Source: Anaeromicrobium sediminis (GTDB lineage Bacteria; Bacillota; Clostridia; Peptostreptococcales; Thermotaleaceae). Taken from it: a DNA stretch of 58,837 bases. Numbering within the stretch: the first letter of the stretch is position 1; each line of letters starts with the position of its first letter. Positions 18,056 through 28,027 of the stretch are shown here, in pieces. Location: the NCBI RefSeq assembly GCF_002270055.1, contig NZ_NIBG01000014.1, forward strand, positions 46,346-105,182, given 5' to 3'. The notes beneath the pieces are model-generated. The model was not told the origin of the DNA. It saw nothing but the letters and a program-made list of their open reading frames with translations, and made no database searches. Position numbers and translations under genes: made by a program.

Positions 18056-18081
18056 AAAGGTTAGTCTAATGACTAACCTTT
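18056..18081 (-). terminator. Terminator overlapping the end of gatC
   Basis: A perfect 11-bp stem AAAGGTTAGTC / GACTAACCTTT with a 4-nt loop. It includes the gatC stop codon region and should end ligA-gatC transcripts on the minus strand, although the run after the stem there (TATATA) is not pure T. Confidence 0.65.
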
Positions 18082-18351
18082 TATTTTAAAATAATTACCT
18101 TCTCTATTCTCTGTATTAGCAAATACATCTTCATGATTTAAAGACTCTTTTACTTCATCTTCTCTAAAAGGATTTATGCTGTCAAATACCCTATATGTAG
18201 GTTCTACATTTTCTAAATCCAATTCATCCATACTATCCATATATTCCACAATAGGATTCAAGTCTTTTTCAATTTCTTCTATTTCTTCATTTGTTAAATG
18301 TATTTTAGCTATTTTACATATTTCTTTAATAGTGTTTTTATCTATAGACAT
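18073..18351 (-). CDS. gatC: Asp-tRNA(Asn)/Glu-tRNA(Gln) amidotransferase subunit C
   Basis: Small GatC subunit (92 aa) that stabilises the GatA-GatB complex. It has the family pattern IKEICKIAKIHLTNEEIEEIEKDLNPIVEYMDSMDELD followed by VEPTYRVFD and FREDEV. ATG 18351 follows AATAGGTGATAAT. It starts 11 nt after ligA, indicating one transcript pcrA?-ligA-gatC. It is cut off from gatA by a terminator and a repeat element. Confidence 0.95.
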   Translation of the reverse strand: MSIDKNTIKEICKIAKIHLTNEEIEEIEKDLNPIVEYMDSMDELDLENVEPTYRVFDSINPFREDEVKESLNHEDVFANTENREGNYFKIKG

Positions 18352-18362
18352 ATTATCACCTA

Positions 18363-20675
<2,313 letters not shown>

Positions 20676-21104
20676 ATGAGTAAATCTTCCACTAACAAAT
20701 CTGAGTATATGCCTAATCCAATACTATTAAATGCTGAACAACAAGAGGAATTTAATAAATACAGGGCCAAATATGCAGATAAATCCAACAAATATATTCT
20801 AAGAGAAATGATGAGAGTAAAATCACAAGTTCCACAAGAAATGGTACAAAAGCATATTAAAAATCTTAATCTCATGTCACAAATGGAAGGATTTGATCCA
20901 GAAAAGATACAACCAAGAGTAGACATGGTAAAAAGATTACTAAGCATAAACATGCCTTCACAAAATACAATCCAATCAGAGGAGCCAATTGCAGAAAGTC
21001 AATTTTTTTTCGGTGGTGCTTTATTATTATGGTTTCTAGCCTTAGCAGCAATATGGCGTAGACCATACTATAGAAGACCTTATGGACGCTATCCCATTTA
21101 CTAA
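20676..21104 (+). CDS. Unknown small protein with one C-terminal membrane segment and Arg/Tyr-rich tail
   Basis: 142 aa, not recognised. The N-terminal two thirds are hydrophilic and helical (HIKNLNLMSQMEGFDPEKIQ). A membrane segment follows (FFFGGALLLWFLALAAIW, about 110-128), then a short basic aromatic tail with repeated RRPYY/RRPYGRYP. The start ATG at 20676 follows GGGAGGTGAGAATATAA, and a strong terminator closes the gene. It is monocistronic and divergent from ligA. The tail resembles those of small spore-coat or envelope proteins, but that is only an impression. Confidence 0.75.
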   Translation: MSKSSTNKSEYMPNPILLNAEQQEEFNKYRAKYADKSNKYILREMMRVKSQVPQEMVQKHIKNLNLMSQMEGFDPEKIQPRVDMVKRLLSINMPSQNTIQSEEPIAESQFFFGGALLLWFLALAAIWRRPYYRRPYGRYPIY

Positions 21105-21144
21105 ATAAAAAACCCTTATGATTAATCATAAGGGTTTTTTATTT
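21103..21144. terminator. Bidirectional terminator between two convergent small genes
   Basis: A 42-nt perfect palindrome (AAATAAAAAACCCTTATG...CATAAGGGTTTTTTATTT) with A-run on one side and T-run on the other. It serves the plus gene ending at 21104 and could serve the minus gene ending at 21272. Confidence 0.9.
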
Positions 21145-21271
21145 AGCATTATTGACCTTTACTCTAACTTCACTATCTCCTATTTAAAGGATTTTTACAA
21201 AGGTTCCAAGTATTATATCTATGGTAAGAAGGTGTTTAAAATAGAAAATACATTTAATTTCCTATATTTTT

Positions 21272-21397
21272 TTAATATCCTCCAAAACCACCAAAGCAAC
21301 CACAGTTACAGAACAATAATACTAGTAGTAAGAAGAAGAATAACAATTCACTACCGCTATTAAATAAACCATATCCTCCACATTGTTTATCAGCCAC
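21272..21397 (-). CDS. Tiny hydrophobic Gly/Cys-rich protein (YjcZ/sporulation-like)
   Basis: A 41-residue ORF with GTG start at 21397 preceded by an ideal AAAGGAGGTGGATTAA. It reads as a short polar N-terminus (ADKQCGGYGLFNSGS), a hydrophobic segment (ELLFFFLLLVLLF) and a CNCGCFGGFGGY tail. The combination of a hydrophobic core and Gly/Tyr ends resembles YjcZ-type small sporulation proteins of Firmicutes. The four Cys (C6, C30, C32, C34) are unusual for that family and could bind metal or form disulfides. The assignment is by architecture only. Confidence 0.65.
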   Translation of the reverse strand: MADKQCGGYGLFNSGSELLFFFLLLVLLFCNCGCFGGFGGY

Positions 21398-21570
21398 TTA
21401 ATCCACCTCCTTTATTCAGGTATGTAGATTTTCAATTTGCTGAATCACTATATTTGTCTTTTGTCTAATATAAATTATGCATAAACAATAATATATGTTA
21501 CTAATACTCATAAATTTGTCTTTATTATATAGATAAACCACCTTGGAAATTTTTACTTCTACATTAATTA

Positions 21571-21638
21571 AGGTTAAGGGATTAGAATTAAAAGTTTAGG
21601 AATAAAAACTCCCAACTCTAATCTCTAATCTCTTAACC
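21571..21638. repeat. Imperfect palindrome family, copy 2
   Basis: AGGTTAAGGGATTAG ... CTAATCTCTTAACC arms around an AT-rich centre that contains AAGTTTAGG and CCCAACTC. It lies in the 299-nt gap downstream of pcrA (stop at 21697). That gap otherwise holds the leader of the tiny gene at 21272-21397 and nothing recognisable. Confidence 0.55.
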
Positions 21639-21696
21639 ATTAGAATAATTCATATATATTTAAATTTGAAGTATCATGACTACCTTTGAAACTAAC

Positions 21697-23883
21697 TTAA
21701 ATTACATTTATAGGCGCATAGCCTAGCATTAATTTTTTAATTCCCGCATTATGAAATGCTATGGTAATCTCCTTATCTCCAGCCTTATCTTTAATAGATA
21801 TAACTGTACCCATTCCAAACTTGTCGTGCATAACCTTAGCACCTGGATGGACATTTTCACTACTAGCCTTCTTTGTTGCTTTAGGCGCTTCATTTATAGT
21901 AGTTCCTCTATATATACCCGCCCCCGGAGCAAGAGCCTTTCTGTCTTTAGTCTGTATGGCTTCCTTATCCCTATCTAATAGAGCAGAATCTATTTCCTCT
22001 ATAAACCTGGAAATAGGATTATAATTAGTCTTACCATATAGCATCCTCATTCTAGCATGGGTAATAAATAACATTTCCTCAGCTCTTGTTATACCCACAT
22101 AACATAATCTTCTTTCCTCTTCTAAATCATCATCAGAATCTAGTGCTCTAGATATGGGGAATATTCTCTCTTCCATTCCTGCTAGGAATACTACAGGGAA
22201 CTCTAACCCCTTGGCACTATGCAAGGTCATTAAAACCACCTTATTATCATCTTCATCCATGGAATCTAAATCTGTAGATAAAGAAGTTTTTTCTAAAAAC
22301 TCCATTAAAAGACCCGTCTCACTGTCAGCCTCAAATTCCTTTGCTACAGATAATAATTCTCGTAAGTTCTCTATTCTAGTTTGTGCTTCTATAGTATCTT
22401 CATTTTCAAGTTCTGCTATATATCCTGACTCTTCTAACACTATTTGTATTAATTCACTAGCCTTTATTTCATCCTTTAATTCTCTACATTTATTTACCAC
22501 ATCAGTAAATTGTCTAAATCCTGCCATTACCCTTTTAGAGAATCCCTTTAGCATATCTTCATCTAATAGTACACTGTAAACACTTTCACCTGTTTCATTT
22601 GCCATTTCAACTAATCTTTCAACAGTTCTATTTCCAATACCACGCTTAGGTACATTTATTACTCTTTTTAAGGATATATCGTCTACAGGATTTTGAATAA
22701 GCCTTAAATATGCCACAATATCCTTAACTTCTTTTCTGTCGTAGAACTTAAGTCCTCCATAAATTCTATAGGGAACATGTCCCCTCATAAGCATATCTTC
22801 TATGGCACGGGATTGGGCATTAGTTCTATATAATATGGCACATTCCTTATAATTTCTGCCATCAGTTTTAACCATATCCATTATATTTTTCACTATAAAT
22901 CGAGCCTCATCCTTTTCATCCATGGCCCTATAGTACTTTATCTTTTCACCATTTCCCTTATTAGCAAAAAGTGACTTACTCTTTCTATTCATATTGTTTT
23001 TAATAACACTGTTAGCCGCATCTAGTATGGTTTTTGTAGATCTATAGTTTTGTTCTAATTTTATAGTAACTGAACTTGCAAAATCCTCTTCAAAGCTAAG
23101 TATATTCCTAATATCAGCCCCACGCCAACCATAAATTGACTGATCAATATCCCCAACTACACATAGGTTTTGATGACCTTCTGATAACATGGATACTAGT
23201 TTGTATTGGGCTAAACTTGTATCCTGATACTCATCCACCATTATATATTTAAACTTGTCTTGATACAGACATAAGATATCTTCATTTTCCTCAAATAGCT
23301 CTATAGTCTTAAATATTAAATCATCAAAATCTAGGGCATTGTTTCCCCTAAGCTTTCTTTGATAAAGGGCATATATATTTCCTATGGTCTCCATTTGGAA
23401 ATCCCCTTCATATTCCTTCTTGAATCTATTAGGGGTAAATAATTTATCCTTAGCAGAACTTATCCTACTTTGGACCATTGCCAGTGGATATAATTTATCA
23501 TTTATATTAAGTTGTTTATAACATTCCTTTAAAAGGGTCTTTTGATCACTAGCATCATATATTACAAAGTTTTTATCGTATCCTATTTTAGCTATTTCTC
23601 TTCTTAATATTCTCACGCAAGCAGAGTGGAATGTAGTAACCCATAAATTCATAGGCTTCTCTATTAGCGCCTCTACCCTTTCTACCATTTCCTTTGCTGC
23701 CTTATTTGTAAATGTTATAGCTAATATATTTCCAGGGTGTACACCCTTTTCTTCTACTAAGTATGCAATTCTATGAGTTAAAACTCTAGTTTTACCAGAA
23801 CCAGCTCCAGCCAATATAAGTAGCGGTCCTTCCGTATGCAATACAGCCCTCTTTTGGGCCTCATTCATCATCGATAAATCCAT
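21697..23883 (-). CDS. pcrA: ATP-dependent DNA helicase PcrA/UvrD
   Basis: Superfamily 1A 3'-5' helicase (728 aa) for repair and replication-fork maintenance. Motif I AGAGSGKT (about 26-33), Walker B VDEYQDTS, motif III VVGDIDQSIYGWRGA, motif IV LEQNYRST, motif V MTLHSAKGLEFPVVFLAG and motif VI YVGITRAEE are present. The C-terminal Tudor-like domain (VHPGAKVMHDKFGMGTVIS) that contacts RNA polymerase in PcrA is intact. ATG 23883 is preceded by AAAGGAAAGGAG. It lies upstream of ligA, the usual Firmicute order, but the two small genes at 20.6-21.4 kb separate them. Confidence 0.97.
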   Translation of the reverse strand: MDLSMMNEAQKRAVLHTEGPLLILAGAGSGKTRVLTHRIAYLVEEKGVHPGNILAITFTNKAAKEMVERVEALIEKPMNLWVTTFHSACVRILRREIAKIGYDKNFVIYDASDQKTLLKECYKQLNINDKLYPLAMVQSRISSAKDKLFTPNRFKKEYEGDFQMETIGNIYALYQRKLRGNNALDFDDLIFKTIELFEENEDILCLYQDKFKYIMVDEYQDTSLAQYKLVSMLSEGHQNLCVVGDIDQSIYGWRGADIRNILSFEEDFASSVTIKLEQNYRSTKTILDAANSVIKNNMNRKSKSLFANKGNGEKIKYYRAMDEKDEARFIVKNIMDMVKTDGRNYKECAILYRTNAQSRAIEDMLMRGHVPYRIYGGLKFYDRKEVKDIVAYLRLIQNPVDDISLKRVINVPKRGIGNRTVERLVEMANETGESVYSVLLDEDMLKGFSKRVMAGFRQFTDVVNKCRELKDEIKASELIQIVLEESGYIAELENEDTIEAQTRIENLRELLSVAKEFEADSETGLLMEFLEKTSLSTDLDSMDEDDNKVVLMTLHSAKGLEFPVVFLAGMEERIFPISRALDSDDDLEEERRLCYVGITRAEEMLFITHARMRMLYGKTNYNPISRFIEEIDSALLDRDKEAIQTKDRKALAPGAGIYRGTTINEAPKATKKASSENVHPGAKVMHDKFGMGTVISIKDKAGDKEITIAFHNAGIKKLMLGYAPINVI

Positions 23884-23982
23884 GAAGTTTCTCCTTTCCT
23901 TTTACCATCTATACATATGTTATATTATTTTAACCATTTATACAAATGTTTGTTCGCTTTTCAAAAAGTTTTTTAGAAATAA

Positions 23983-24019
23983 AAATACCACTAGTTGTTT
24001 GTAAAAACTAATGGTATTT
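23983..24019 (-). terminator. Terminator after the metallophosphoesterase gene
   Basis: Stem AAATACCATTAGTT / AACTAGTGGTATTT (one wobble) with T-run on the minus strand, 130 nt past the stop at 24153 and 100 nt before pcrA. Confidence 0.7.
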
Positions 24020-24152
24020 ATCTATGTGCCTCAATTTTTTATTATATCATATTAACTTTATATTATGTACATTTTCTACCTTTACAAGTATTGGTTTCTC
24101 CATTAAAAATTTTATAATAGAAAGTAATAGTATTTTTCAACATTCTAAAATA

Positions 24153-24644
24153 CTAATTTGTATATAAGCTTTTTATGTAATCAAAAGAGATAGGTTTATA
24201 CTTATGAAGTTCCACACTTGCGTTATAATAACCCTCACCTTCCATTTTATTACCATGTATATGACCATGAATATTAACATAGGGCATATGAGAGTTAATA
24301 TACATGGGTTCATGGGATAATAAATAAAAATTATCTAATATGACACCACCATCAATCACATCATTAAACCCCACATTATGCCACCATTCATTACCATATT
24401 GTCTATCATGATTCCCTTTAATGAGTACTTTATACCCATTTAATTTCCCCACAATCTTTTTAATTTGCCTCTTATTTCCCCATGCAAAATCTCCTAAATG
24501 ATAAATAGTATCTTTATTTGATATGGTCTTATTCCAATTTTTAATCATTGTTTTATTCATTGCTTTCACATCTGCAAAGGGTCTATTTTCATAATCAATT
24601 ACCTTAGCATGATTAAAATGTGTATCACCAATTATGTATATCAA
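24153..24644 (-). CDS. Calcineurin-like metallophosphoesterase
   Basis: A 163-aa single-domain phosphoesterase with all metal-binding motifs: GDTHFNH near the N-terminus, HLGDFAWG, KGNHDRQYG, SHEPMYI and HGHIHG. It belongs to the short YfcE-like group often seen in phages and plasmids as well as chromosomes. The substrate is unknown; cyclic nucleotides or phosphodiesters are possible. It stands alone between intergenic regions; the start codon ATG 24644 follows AGAGGTGATTAGTTG. It may be a recent acquisition, but composition gives no clear sign. Confidence 0.85.
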   Translation of the reverse strand: MIYIIGDTHFNHAKVIDYENRPFADVKAMNKTMIKNWNKTISNKDTIYHLGDFAWGNKRQIKKIVGKLNGYKVLIKGNHDRQYGNEWWHNVGFNDVIDGGVILDNFYLLSHEPMYINSHMPYVNIHGHIHGNKMEGEGYYNASVELHKYKPISFDYIKSLYTN

Positions 24645-24926
24645 CTAATCACCTCTGTCATAAAAAATACGCTTACTTCCTCCTAACTACACTCAATTAT
24701 AGTTTCTTCCCTATTTTCATTAAATATTCTTTTCCTTTATCCTTTACACTAAATCCTTCGCTCTAATCTCTTAACTATAATAATATTTCTAAGTTATTAT
24801 AATTATATATCGATTTATTGGTAATTTTTATAATAACTTACATTATAAGTTCTTTTTTCATAATTGTTCGTAAAGTCCCATATTCTTCTTCGTGTGAAAT
24901 ATAGTAAAAAATTATTACTAAAACTA

Positions 24927-24955
24927 TTGACTATAAAAATAGGCTCTGTTATCAT
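24927..24955 (+). promoter_or_regulatory. Promoter of the riboswitch-controlled permease
   Basis: TTGACT (24927-24932), a 17-nt spacer and TATCAT (24950-24955), which places transcription start about 15-20 nt before the riboswitch P1 helix. Confidence 0.65.
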
Positions 24956-24980
24956 AGTAACTAACTTAATACGAACAAAT

Positions 24981-25050
24981 ACTCATATAATCTCGGTAAT
25001 ATGGACCGAAAGTTTCTACCGGGCAACCGTAAATTGTCTGCCTATGGGTG
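24981..25050 (+). ncRNA. Purine riboswitch aptamer, guanine/xanthine-type (C in J3/1)
   Basis: It matches the purine aptamer throughout: P1 ACTCATA/TATGGGT, J1/2 ATATAATCTCGG, L2 AATATGG, J2/3 AGTTTCTACC, L3 CCGTAAA and J3/1 ending C-TATGGG. The specificity base at 25042 is C, as in guanine riboswitches; adenine types have U. L2/L3 loop bases for the kissing interaction are intact. It should turn the permease off when guanine or hypoxanthine is plentiful through the terminator at 25131-25187. Confidence 0.95.
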
Positions 25051-25130
25051 AAGTCTAATATAGTTCGTGCTTTTTGCTCTACTATATTATATTGGCATTA
25101 TTTTTTATAATGTCATCCTGTTTGGGACGA

Positions 25131-25187
25131 AAACCCGGACGGGAGGGTTTCACTTATTTATATGAAACCTTCCCGTTCGGGTTTTTT
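25131..25187 (+). terminator. Riboswitch-controlled terminator
   Basis: Stem AAACCCGGACGGGAGGGTTTCA pairs with TGAAACCTTCCCGTTCGGGTTT across a 10-nt loop, then a T-run. It lies between the aptamer and the permease start. An AATATAG/CTATATT hairpin in 25055-25090 may contribute to switching. Confidence 0.92.
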
Positions 25188-25303
25188 AATTTTTTACTTT
25201 ATTCTCAGGGGTCACTTAATAATTTTGAAATAATAGTTTTTACTTTTGCCAAGTTTGCCTATATTTTGGGCCCCTAATTACTTTTTTTAAGGAGGAATAG
25301 AAA

Positions 25304-26650
25304 ATGAATCAAAACAATAAAAGTGTTTATGACTTAGATGGAATCCCACCACTTTCTAGTGCAAGTTTACTTGGACTTCAGCATATCCTTGCCATGTTTG
25401 CTGGGAATGTGGCTCCTTTAATAATAGTTGCTAACGCAATGGGGTTACCAATGGAACAAAAGACTTTTTTAATTCAATGTGCAATGTTCATGGCCGGAGT
25501 AGCTACTTTAATACAAACCTATCCCATTGGACCAATTGGAGCAAGACTTCCAATAGTAATGGGAACAAGTTTTGGCTTCCTCCCAGCAGCCATTAGTATT
25601 TCTGCTAAGTATGGTTTAGCTGGAGTATTAGGTGCTTCTTTTGTAGGTGGATTCTTTGAAATGATTATAGGTGCTTTTTTAAAACCACTTAGAAAATATT
25701 TCCCACCGGTAGTTACAGGTACTGTCGTATTATCAATTGGATTATCCTTACTTCCTGTAGGAGTTAAATACTTTGCTGGCGGAGTTGGTGCTAAAGATTT
25801 TGGATCACCTTCAAACCTATTACTTGGAAGTATTGTTTTAATCACAATATTATTCTTTAAGCAATTTACCCGTGGAATCACTAGTATGTCTTCCATTTTA
25901 ATAGGTTTAATAGTTGGATATATTGTGGCTATTCCAATGGGAAAAATAGATTTTTCCCCTGTGGTTAATGCAAAGTTAATATCATTCCCTACTCCACTTA
26001 AGTATGGTATGACTTTCCATTTAGATGCCATATTAGCAATGCTTTTAATGTATGTACTTACTGCTGTAGAAACAGTTGGTGACATCTCTGGTATTACAAT
26101 AGGTGGTGCCAATCGTGAAGCTACAGATAAGGAATTATCTGGTGGAGTTATGGCAGATGGTTTTGGAAGTGCCATCGCAGCATTATTTAATGTACTTCCT
26201 AATACTTCTTTCAGTCAAAATGTTGGAATAGTAGCTTTAACAGGAATTATGAATAGATTTACAGTAGCAGTTGGAGCCATGTTTTTAATAGTAGCAGGCT
26301 TATTCCCTAAGGTTGGAGCATTAGTTGCTCTAATGCCACAAAGTGTATTAGGTGGAGCTTCTATCGTAATGTTCTCCATGATTGCCATTAGTGGTATTAA
26401 CTTAATTACTAAAGAACCTCTTCAAGGAAGAAATAGTATTATAGTTGCCGTTGCCATAGGACTTGGTTTTGGTCTTGGTTCTGTTCCAGAGGCAATAGCC
26501 CACTTTCCAGAGTCAGTAAAAATGATCTTTGGCGGTTCTGGAATGGTTGTAACTGGTACTATAGCCCTTGTATTAAATATCATCTTACCAGAAGACAGTG
26601 AAGAAGAATTAGTTCAACCTAAGGTAAAATTAGCAGCAAAGGCTCAATAG
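25304..26650 (+). CDS. pbuX: NCS2-family xanthine/uracil-type permease
   Basis: A 448-residue polytopic membrane transporter of the nucleobase:cation symporter 2 family, importing purine (xanthine, possibly guanine or hypoxanthine) by ion symport. The family hallmark region NTSFSQNVGIVALTG and AVETVGDISGITIGG are present, with the usual 12-14 membrane segments. It starts at ATG 25304 after AAGGAGGAATAGAAA. It is under the guanine riboswitch. It is followed by the molybdenum hydroxylase and xpt genes, which strongly suggests xanthine as the main substrate. Uracil transport cannot be excluded. Confidence 0.88.
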   Translation: MNQNNKSVYDLDGIPPLSSASLLGLQHILAMFAGNVAPLIIVANAMGLPMEQKTFLIQCAMFMAGVATLIQTYPIGPIGARLPIVMGTSFGFLPAAISISAKYGLAGVLGASFVGGFFEMIIGAFLKPLRKYFPPVVTGTVVLSIGLSLLPVGVKYFAGGVGAKDFGSPSNLLLGSIVLITILFFKQFTRGITSMSSILIGLIVGYIVAIPMGKIDFSPVVNAKLISFPTPLKYGMTFHLDAILAMLLMYVLTAVETVGDISGITIGGANREATDKELSGGVMADGFGSAIAALFNVLPNTSFSQNVGIVALTGIMNRFTVAVGAMFLIVAGLFPKVGALVALMPQSVLGGASIVMFSMIAISGINLITKEPLQGRNSIIVAVAIGLGFGLGSVPEAIAHFPESVKMIFGGSGMVVTGTIALVLNIILPEDSEEELVQPKVKLAAKAQ

Positions 26651-26696
26651 TTTCTTTCTTATAAATATACTTTTTTCATATAGAATTAAGTGCTAA

Positions 26697-26758
26697 AGGT
26701 TTAGAGTTAAGAGTTTAGGGATTAATAGTTAATGCCCTTAACCCTTAACCCTAAACCT
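26697..26758. repeat. Imperfect palindrome family, copy 3
   Basis: AGGTTTAGAGTTAAGAGTTTAGGG ... CCCTTAACCCTTAACCCTAAACCT in the 139-nt gap between the permease and the FAD subunit gene. The long stem could slow or end transcription, but there is no T-run. The left arm and right arm are near inverse complements with an ATTAATAGTTAATG centre. Confidence 0.6.
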
Positions 26759-26789
26759 ATTTGATTATAGATAAAAAGGAGGTTTTAAA

Positions 26790-27587
26790 TTGATTACTAT
26801 AAAAGATTATGCTATCCCTACTAATTTAGAGGAAGCCTATGAAACTCTACAAAATAGAAGAAATAATGTAATTCTAGGAGGTTGTTCCTTTTTAAGAATG
26901 GGCTCTAAGAACATTAATACAGCCATAGATTTATCTAAACTAAATTTAGATTTTATAAGCGAAACTGATAATACTGTAGAAATAGGTGCCATGGCTACCT
27001 TTCGTAGTTTAGAAACTAGCCCTATTTTGCAAAATAACTTTAATGGTATCTTAAGCAAATGTGTAAAAGATATTGTAGGTATACAATTTAGAAATAATGT
27101 AACTTTAGGTGCAACTGTCTATTCAAAATATGGATTCTCAGATTTAATAACTGCCCTTTTATGTTTAGATGTTAAAGTCTGTTTACACAAGGGAGGCATC
27201 ATACCTTTAGATACTTTCCTGGAAAATAAATACGAGAAGGATATTTTAACTAAAATAATAATTTCAAAGGATTCTAGTAAATGCTACTTTGCATCCATGA
27301 GAAATTCCCATAGTGATTATGCCATATTAAATGTGGCCCTATCCAATAGAGATGGACAATGGAAGATATCTGTAGGTGCAAGACCTATGAAAGCTCAAAT
27401 AGCTAATAATGCTTCCTCATATTTATCTGAAAATGAACTCAATGATTATACCATAGAGTATGCATGCGAATTATCCTCCCAAGAATTAGTTTTTGGAAGT
27501 AATTTAAGGGCTAGTAAAAAATTTAGACAAGAAATCTGCAAAGTCCTAATTAATAGAGGAATTAGGGAGGTTATGACATGGAAATAA
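26790..27587 (+). CDS. xdhB: Molybdenum hydroxylase FAD-binding subunit (xanthine dehydrogenase type)
   Basis: Medium subunit (265 aa) carrying FAD between the Fe-S subunit and an electron acceptor. It has the FAD-binding motif region (NVILGGCSFLRMG, about 26-38) and a second region GIQFRNNVTLGATV typical of the CoxM/XdhB family; the C-terminal CO-dehydrogenase flavoprotein domain is present. Translation starts at TTG 26790, with AAAAAGGAGG 8 nt upstream. It overlaps the next gene by 10 nt. It is shorter than many XdhB proteins (about 290). Confidence 0.88.
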   Translation: MITIKDYAIPTNLEEAYETLQNRRNNVILGGCSFLRMGSKNINTAIDLSKLNLDFISETDNTVEIGAMATFRSLETSPILQNNFNGILSKCVKDIVGIQFRNNVTLGATVYSKYGFSDLITALLCLDVKVCLHKGGIIPLDTFLENKYEKDILTKIIISKDSSKCYFASMRNSHSDYAILNVALSNRDGQWKISVGARPMKAQIANNASSYLSENELNDYTIEYACELSSQELVFGSNLRASKKFRQEICKVLINRGIREVMTWK

Positions 27588-28027
27588 AAGTAACCATAAA
27601 TAATGAAGATAAAATCTTAAATATAGAATACGATGAGTTTTTATCAGAAGTTTTAAGAAAATATGGATATCTAAGTGTTAAAAAGGGATGTGACACAGGT
27701 TCATGTGGTCTATGTACCATATGGATAGATGCAAAACCCATCTTATCCTGCTCTACCCTTGCCATCAAGGCCAATGGCAAAAACATTACTACCATTGAAG
27801 GAGTTCAGAAAGAAGCTACAGAATTTGCAGAGTTTCTTGTAAATGAAGGTGCAGAACAATGTGGTTTTTGTAGTCCCGGATTTATAATGACCGTTTTAGC
27901 CATGAAAAGGGAGCTTAAAAATCCTACTAAGGATGATATAATTCACTATTTAACAGGAAATTTATGTCGTTGCACAGGGTATGTGGGCCAGTTAAGAGCC
28001 ATACTGAAGTATATGGAGGTGGTATAA
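27578..28027 (+). CDS. xdhC: Molybdenum hydroxylase [2Fe-2S] subunit (xanthine dehydrogenase type)
   Basis: Small subunit (149 aa) with two 2Fe-2S clusters: the plant-ferredoxin-type set CDTGSCGLC...C at about 35-55, and the helical C-terminal set CGFCSPG...CRCTGY. It carries electrons from the molybdenum subunit to the FAD subunit. It ends exactly one nucleotide before the large-subunit ATG, and overlaps xdhB by 10 nt, so the three are translationally coupled. The name xdhC follows the E. coli convention for this subunit. Confidence 0.93.
   Translation: MEIKVTINNEDKILNIEYDEFLSEVLRKYGYLSVKKGCDTGSCGLCTIWIDAKPILSCSTLAIKANGKNITTIEGVQKEATEFAEFLVNEGAEQCGFCSPGFIMTVLAMKRELKNPTKDDIIHYLTGNLCRCTGYVGQLRAILKYMEVV

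Larger units (their letters stand above)
24645..25303. other. 659-nt non-coding region upstream of the purine permease
   Basis: It contains a half copy of the palindrome family (CTCTAATCTCTTAAC near 24760-24776), the permease promoter (24927-24955), a guanine-class riboswitch (24981-25050) and its terminator (25131-25187). No protein-coding gene is supported; the two small ORFs in it overlap the riboswitch and terminator. Confidence 0.8.

Noticed and set aside
25074-25277. Small ORF upstream of the purine permease
   Set aside because: It runs through the riboswitch expression platform and terminator, and has no ribosome site.
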